DNA of 64,000 nt from an uncultured Dehalococcoidia bacterium. GTDB taxonomy: Bacteria; Chloroflexota; Dehalococcoidia; GIF9; UBA5629. Position 1 is the stretch's first letter. Every line of letters begins with the position of its first letter. The DNA lies in assembly GCA_937975645.1 (NCBI GenBank), contig CALJTV010000017.1, positions 1 through 64,000 of the forward strand. The letters run 5' to 3'. The translations under genes and the position numbers were made by a program. Below, one piece after another: positions 62,643-64,000 of the stretch. Below the pieces are notes generated by a model. That model had not been told where the DNA came from. It made no database searches and saw nothing but the letters and a program-made list of their open reading frames with translations.

Positions 62643-63842
62643 ATGGCAAAGAAAGTTTTCGAGCGAACCAAACCACATGTCAATGTGGGTACAATTGGTC
62701 ATGTAGACCATGGGAAGACCACGTTGACTTCGGCGATTACGCTGGTGCTCTCTAAGTATGGTTCAACCCAGTTTCGCCCGTTTGATTCTATCGATAATGC
62801 CCCTGAGGAGAAGGCACGCGGCCTGACGATTGCCATTGCTCATATTGAATATGAGACTGAAAAGCGCCACTATGCTCACGTAGATTGCCCGGGGCATGCT
62901 GACTATATTAAGAACATGATTACTGGGGCAGCCCAGATGGACGGTGCAATATTGGTGGTCAGTGCCCCGGATGGACCTATGCCACAGACTAGAGAGCACA
63001 TCCTTTTAGCCCGCCAGGTCGAGGTCCCAAGCATGTTGGTGGCATTGAATAAGGTGGACGCTATGGAGGATGAGGAGTTACTTGAACTTGTTGAGCTTGA
63101 AGTCAGGGAACTTCTCTCGAAGTATGGTTTCCCGGGCGATAAAACTCCTGTGATCAGGGTGAGTGCGCTAAAGGCTCTGGAATGCGGTTGCGGCAAACGG
63201 GAATGTCAGTGGTGTGGCAAGATTTTGCAATTGATGGATGCTGTAGATGAATGGGTTCCTCTGCCTGTCAGGCCCAAGGATAAGCCGTTCCTAATGCCGA
63301 TCGAAGATGTGTTCGGAATAAAGGGGCGCGGCACAGTGGTCACTGGAAGGGTGGAGCGTGGGGTAGCAAAGGTAGGTGATGAAGTTGAAATTGTAGGTAT
63401 CAAAGAGACTCGCAAGACTGTGATAACTGGTTTGGAGATGTTCCACAAGACCCTAGAGACAGCAGAACCGGGTGATGCGGTTGGTTGTCTGCTTAGAGGG
63501 ATCGAGCGTGATGAGGTGGAGAGAGGGCAGGTTCTAGCTGCACCTGGCTCAATTACACCACATACACATTTTGAGTCTGAGGTATATGTGTTGACCAAGG
63601 AGGAAGGTGGGCGCCACACACCTTTCTTCAATGGTTATAAACCGCAGTTCTATATCAGGACTTTGGATGTGACCGGAACGATCGAATTACCCAAAGGCGT
63701 TGAGATGGTGATGCCCGGAGACAATGTGAAGATGACCGTTAAACTGATTTATCCAGTGGCTTTGGAAACTGGTTTGCGTTTCGCAATCAGAGAGGGCGGC
63801 AGAACGGTCGGAGCTGGGGTCATCAGCAAGATTTTAGAATAA
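62643..63842 (+). CDS. tuf: Elongation factor Tu
   Basis: 399-residue EF-Tu that brings aminoacyl-tRNA to the ribosome. GTPase motifs are GHVDHGKT (19-26), [13 protein letters not shown] switch I/II region (59-71), DCPGHADY (81-88) and NKVD (136-139). Domains 2 and 3 are complete, with [13 protein letters not shown] at the end. Between the G domain's SALKALE and [10 protein letters not shown] there is a Cys-rich piece, C181-x-C183-x4-C188-x2-C191, where most EF-Tu have an acidic loop. AAGGAGG precedes the ATG. rpmG follows 3 bp later. Confidence 0.98.
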   Translation: MAKKVFERTKPHVNVGTIGHVDHGKTTLTSAITLVLSKYGSTQFRPFDSIDNAPEEKARGLTIAIAHIEYETEKRHYAHVDCPGHADYIKNMITGAAQMDGAILVVSAPDGPMPQTREHILLARQVEVPSMLVALNKVDAMEDEELLELVELEVRELLSKYGFPGDKTPVIRVSALKALECGCGKRECQWCGKILQLMDAVDEWVPLPVRPKDKPFLMPIEDVFGIKGRGTVVTGRVERGVAKVGDEVEIVGIKETRKTVITGLEMFHKTLETAEPGDAVGCLLRGIERDEVERGQVLAAPGSITPHTHFESEVYVLTKEEGGRHTPFFNGYKPQFYIRTLDVTGTIELPKGVEMVMPGDNVKMTVKLIYPVALETGLRFAIREGGRTVGAGVISKILE

Positions 63843-63845
63843 CCT

Positions 63846-64000
63846 ATGGCTAAGAAAGGTGAATCGCGTGGTATTATCCACCTGGCATGTACCCAGTGTC
63901 AGGAGAGAACTTATACCACCACTAAGAATAAGAAAAATGACCCGCAACGGTTGGAGCTAAGAAAGTATTGTCCTCGATGTCATACTCACACGCTCCACCG
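63846..64000 (+). CDS. rpmG: 50S ribosomal protein L33 (3' end cut by window edge)
   Basis: The 51 codons seen begin [18 protein letters not shown] and contain two CxxC pairs (CTQC and CPRC), so it is the zinc-binding form of L33. The usual product has about 55 residues, so only the last few are missing. It starts 3 bp after tuf in the common tuf-rpmG-secE-nusG order (the latter two are beyond the window). Confidence 0.93.
   Translation, partial: MAKKGESRGIIHLACTQCQERTYTTTKNKKNDPQRLELRKYCPRCHTHTLH

Noticed and set aside
1-64000. CRISPR array, defence island or prophage
   Set aside because: I saw no spaced direct repeats and no cas, restriction, integrase or phage structural genes beyond the single transposase tail.

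Overview
The window is a 64 kb piece of a bacterial chromosome with about 50% GC by eye. Core genes are intact: rpoB-rpoC-ruvB, tuf-rpmG behind a tRNA-Thr/Tyr/Thr cluster, prfB with its programmed frameshift, secD-secF, holA and a purine block. The best guess is an anaerobic member of the Chloroflexota, Dehalococcoidia-like. This is inference from gene content, gene order and an unusual four-cysteine EF-Tu insertion, not a database result. Consensus sigma-70-type promoters (TTGACA-17-TATAAT) recur through the window.

Layout. 1-123 holds the C-terminal end of an integrase-core transposase cut by the window edge. 175-3968 (+) holds a CCA-adding-type nucleotidyltransferase, then secD and secF. 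3984-6127 holds an HDAC-family deacetylase (-) and a CDF cation transporter (+). 6197-11580 (-) holds nfi, prfB, a secreted MA-type metallopeptidase, radC and an orphan peptide-binding lipoprotein. 11764-15228 (+) holds a sirtuin and two lipoproteins sharing an Ig/PKD-like repeat. 15244-19846 (-) holds a small EncFtn-like ferritin and then purD, purE, purB, purC and purS. 19978-30063 (+) holds holA and then a glycogen/alpha-glucan operon: glgC, GH57 branching enzyme, glgA, ROK kinase and GH57, all joined by 4-bp overlaps, followed by a second-promoter GH57 glucanotransferase/amylase.

30181-32510 (-) holds an HD-GYP response regulator and an S2P-CBS membrane protease. 32727-36529 (-) is a tightly overlapped operon of lysine 2,3-aminomutase, two D-Ala-D-Ala-ligase-type ATP-grasp enzymes and a GNAT acetyltransferase. 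It is my leading candidate for an undescribed small-molecule pathway, probably a beta-lysine conjugate. It is divergent from a large beta-helix surface protein (36698-38956). 39170-43743 (+) is a TRAP carboxylate transporter (dctPQM) followed by an acyl-CoA ligase, suggesting uptake and CoA activation of an organic acid.

44005-53339 (+) is rpoB, rpoC, ruvB and a thermonuclease lipoprotein. 53412-59834 (-) holds a HAAS/PadR pair, a SLC13/ArsB-type permease with a universal stress protein, and a GAF-GAF-GAF-GGDEF-HD-GYP c-di-GMP protein. 60033-64000 holds five tRNAs (Ala-CGC, Asp-GTC, Thr-TGT, Tyr-GTA, Thr-GGT), an ADP-forming acyl-CoA synthetase ATP-grasp subunit (-), an FMN-reductase-like flavoprotein, tuf and the start of rpmG. 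I saw no CRISPR array, rRNA, prophage or origin.
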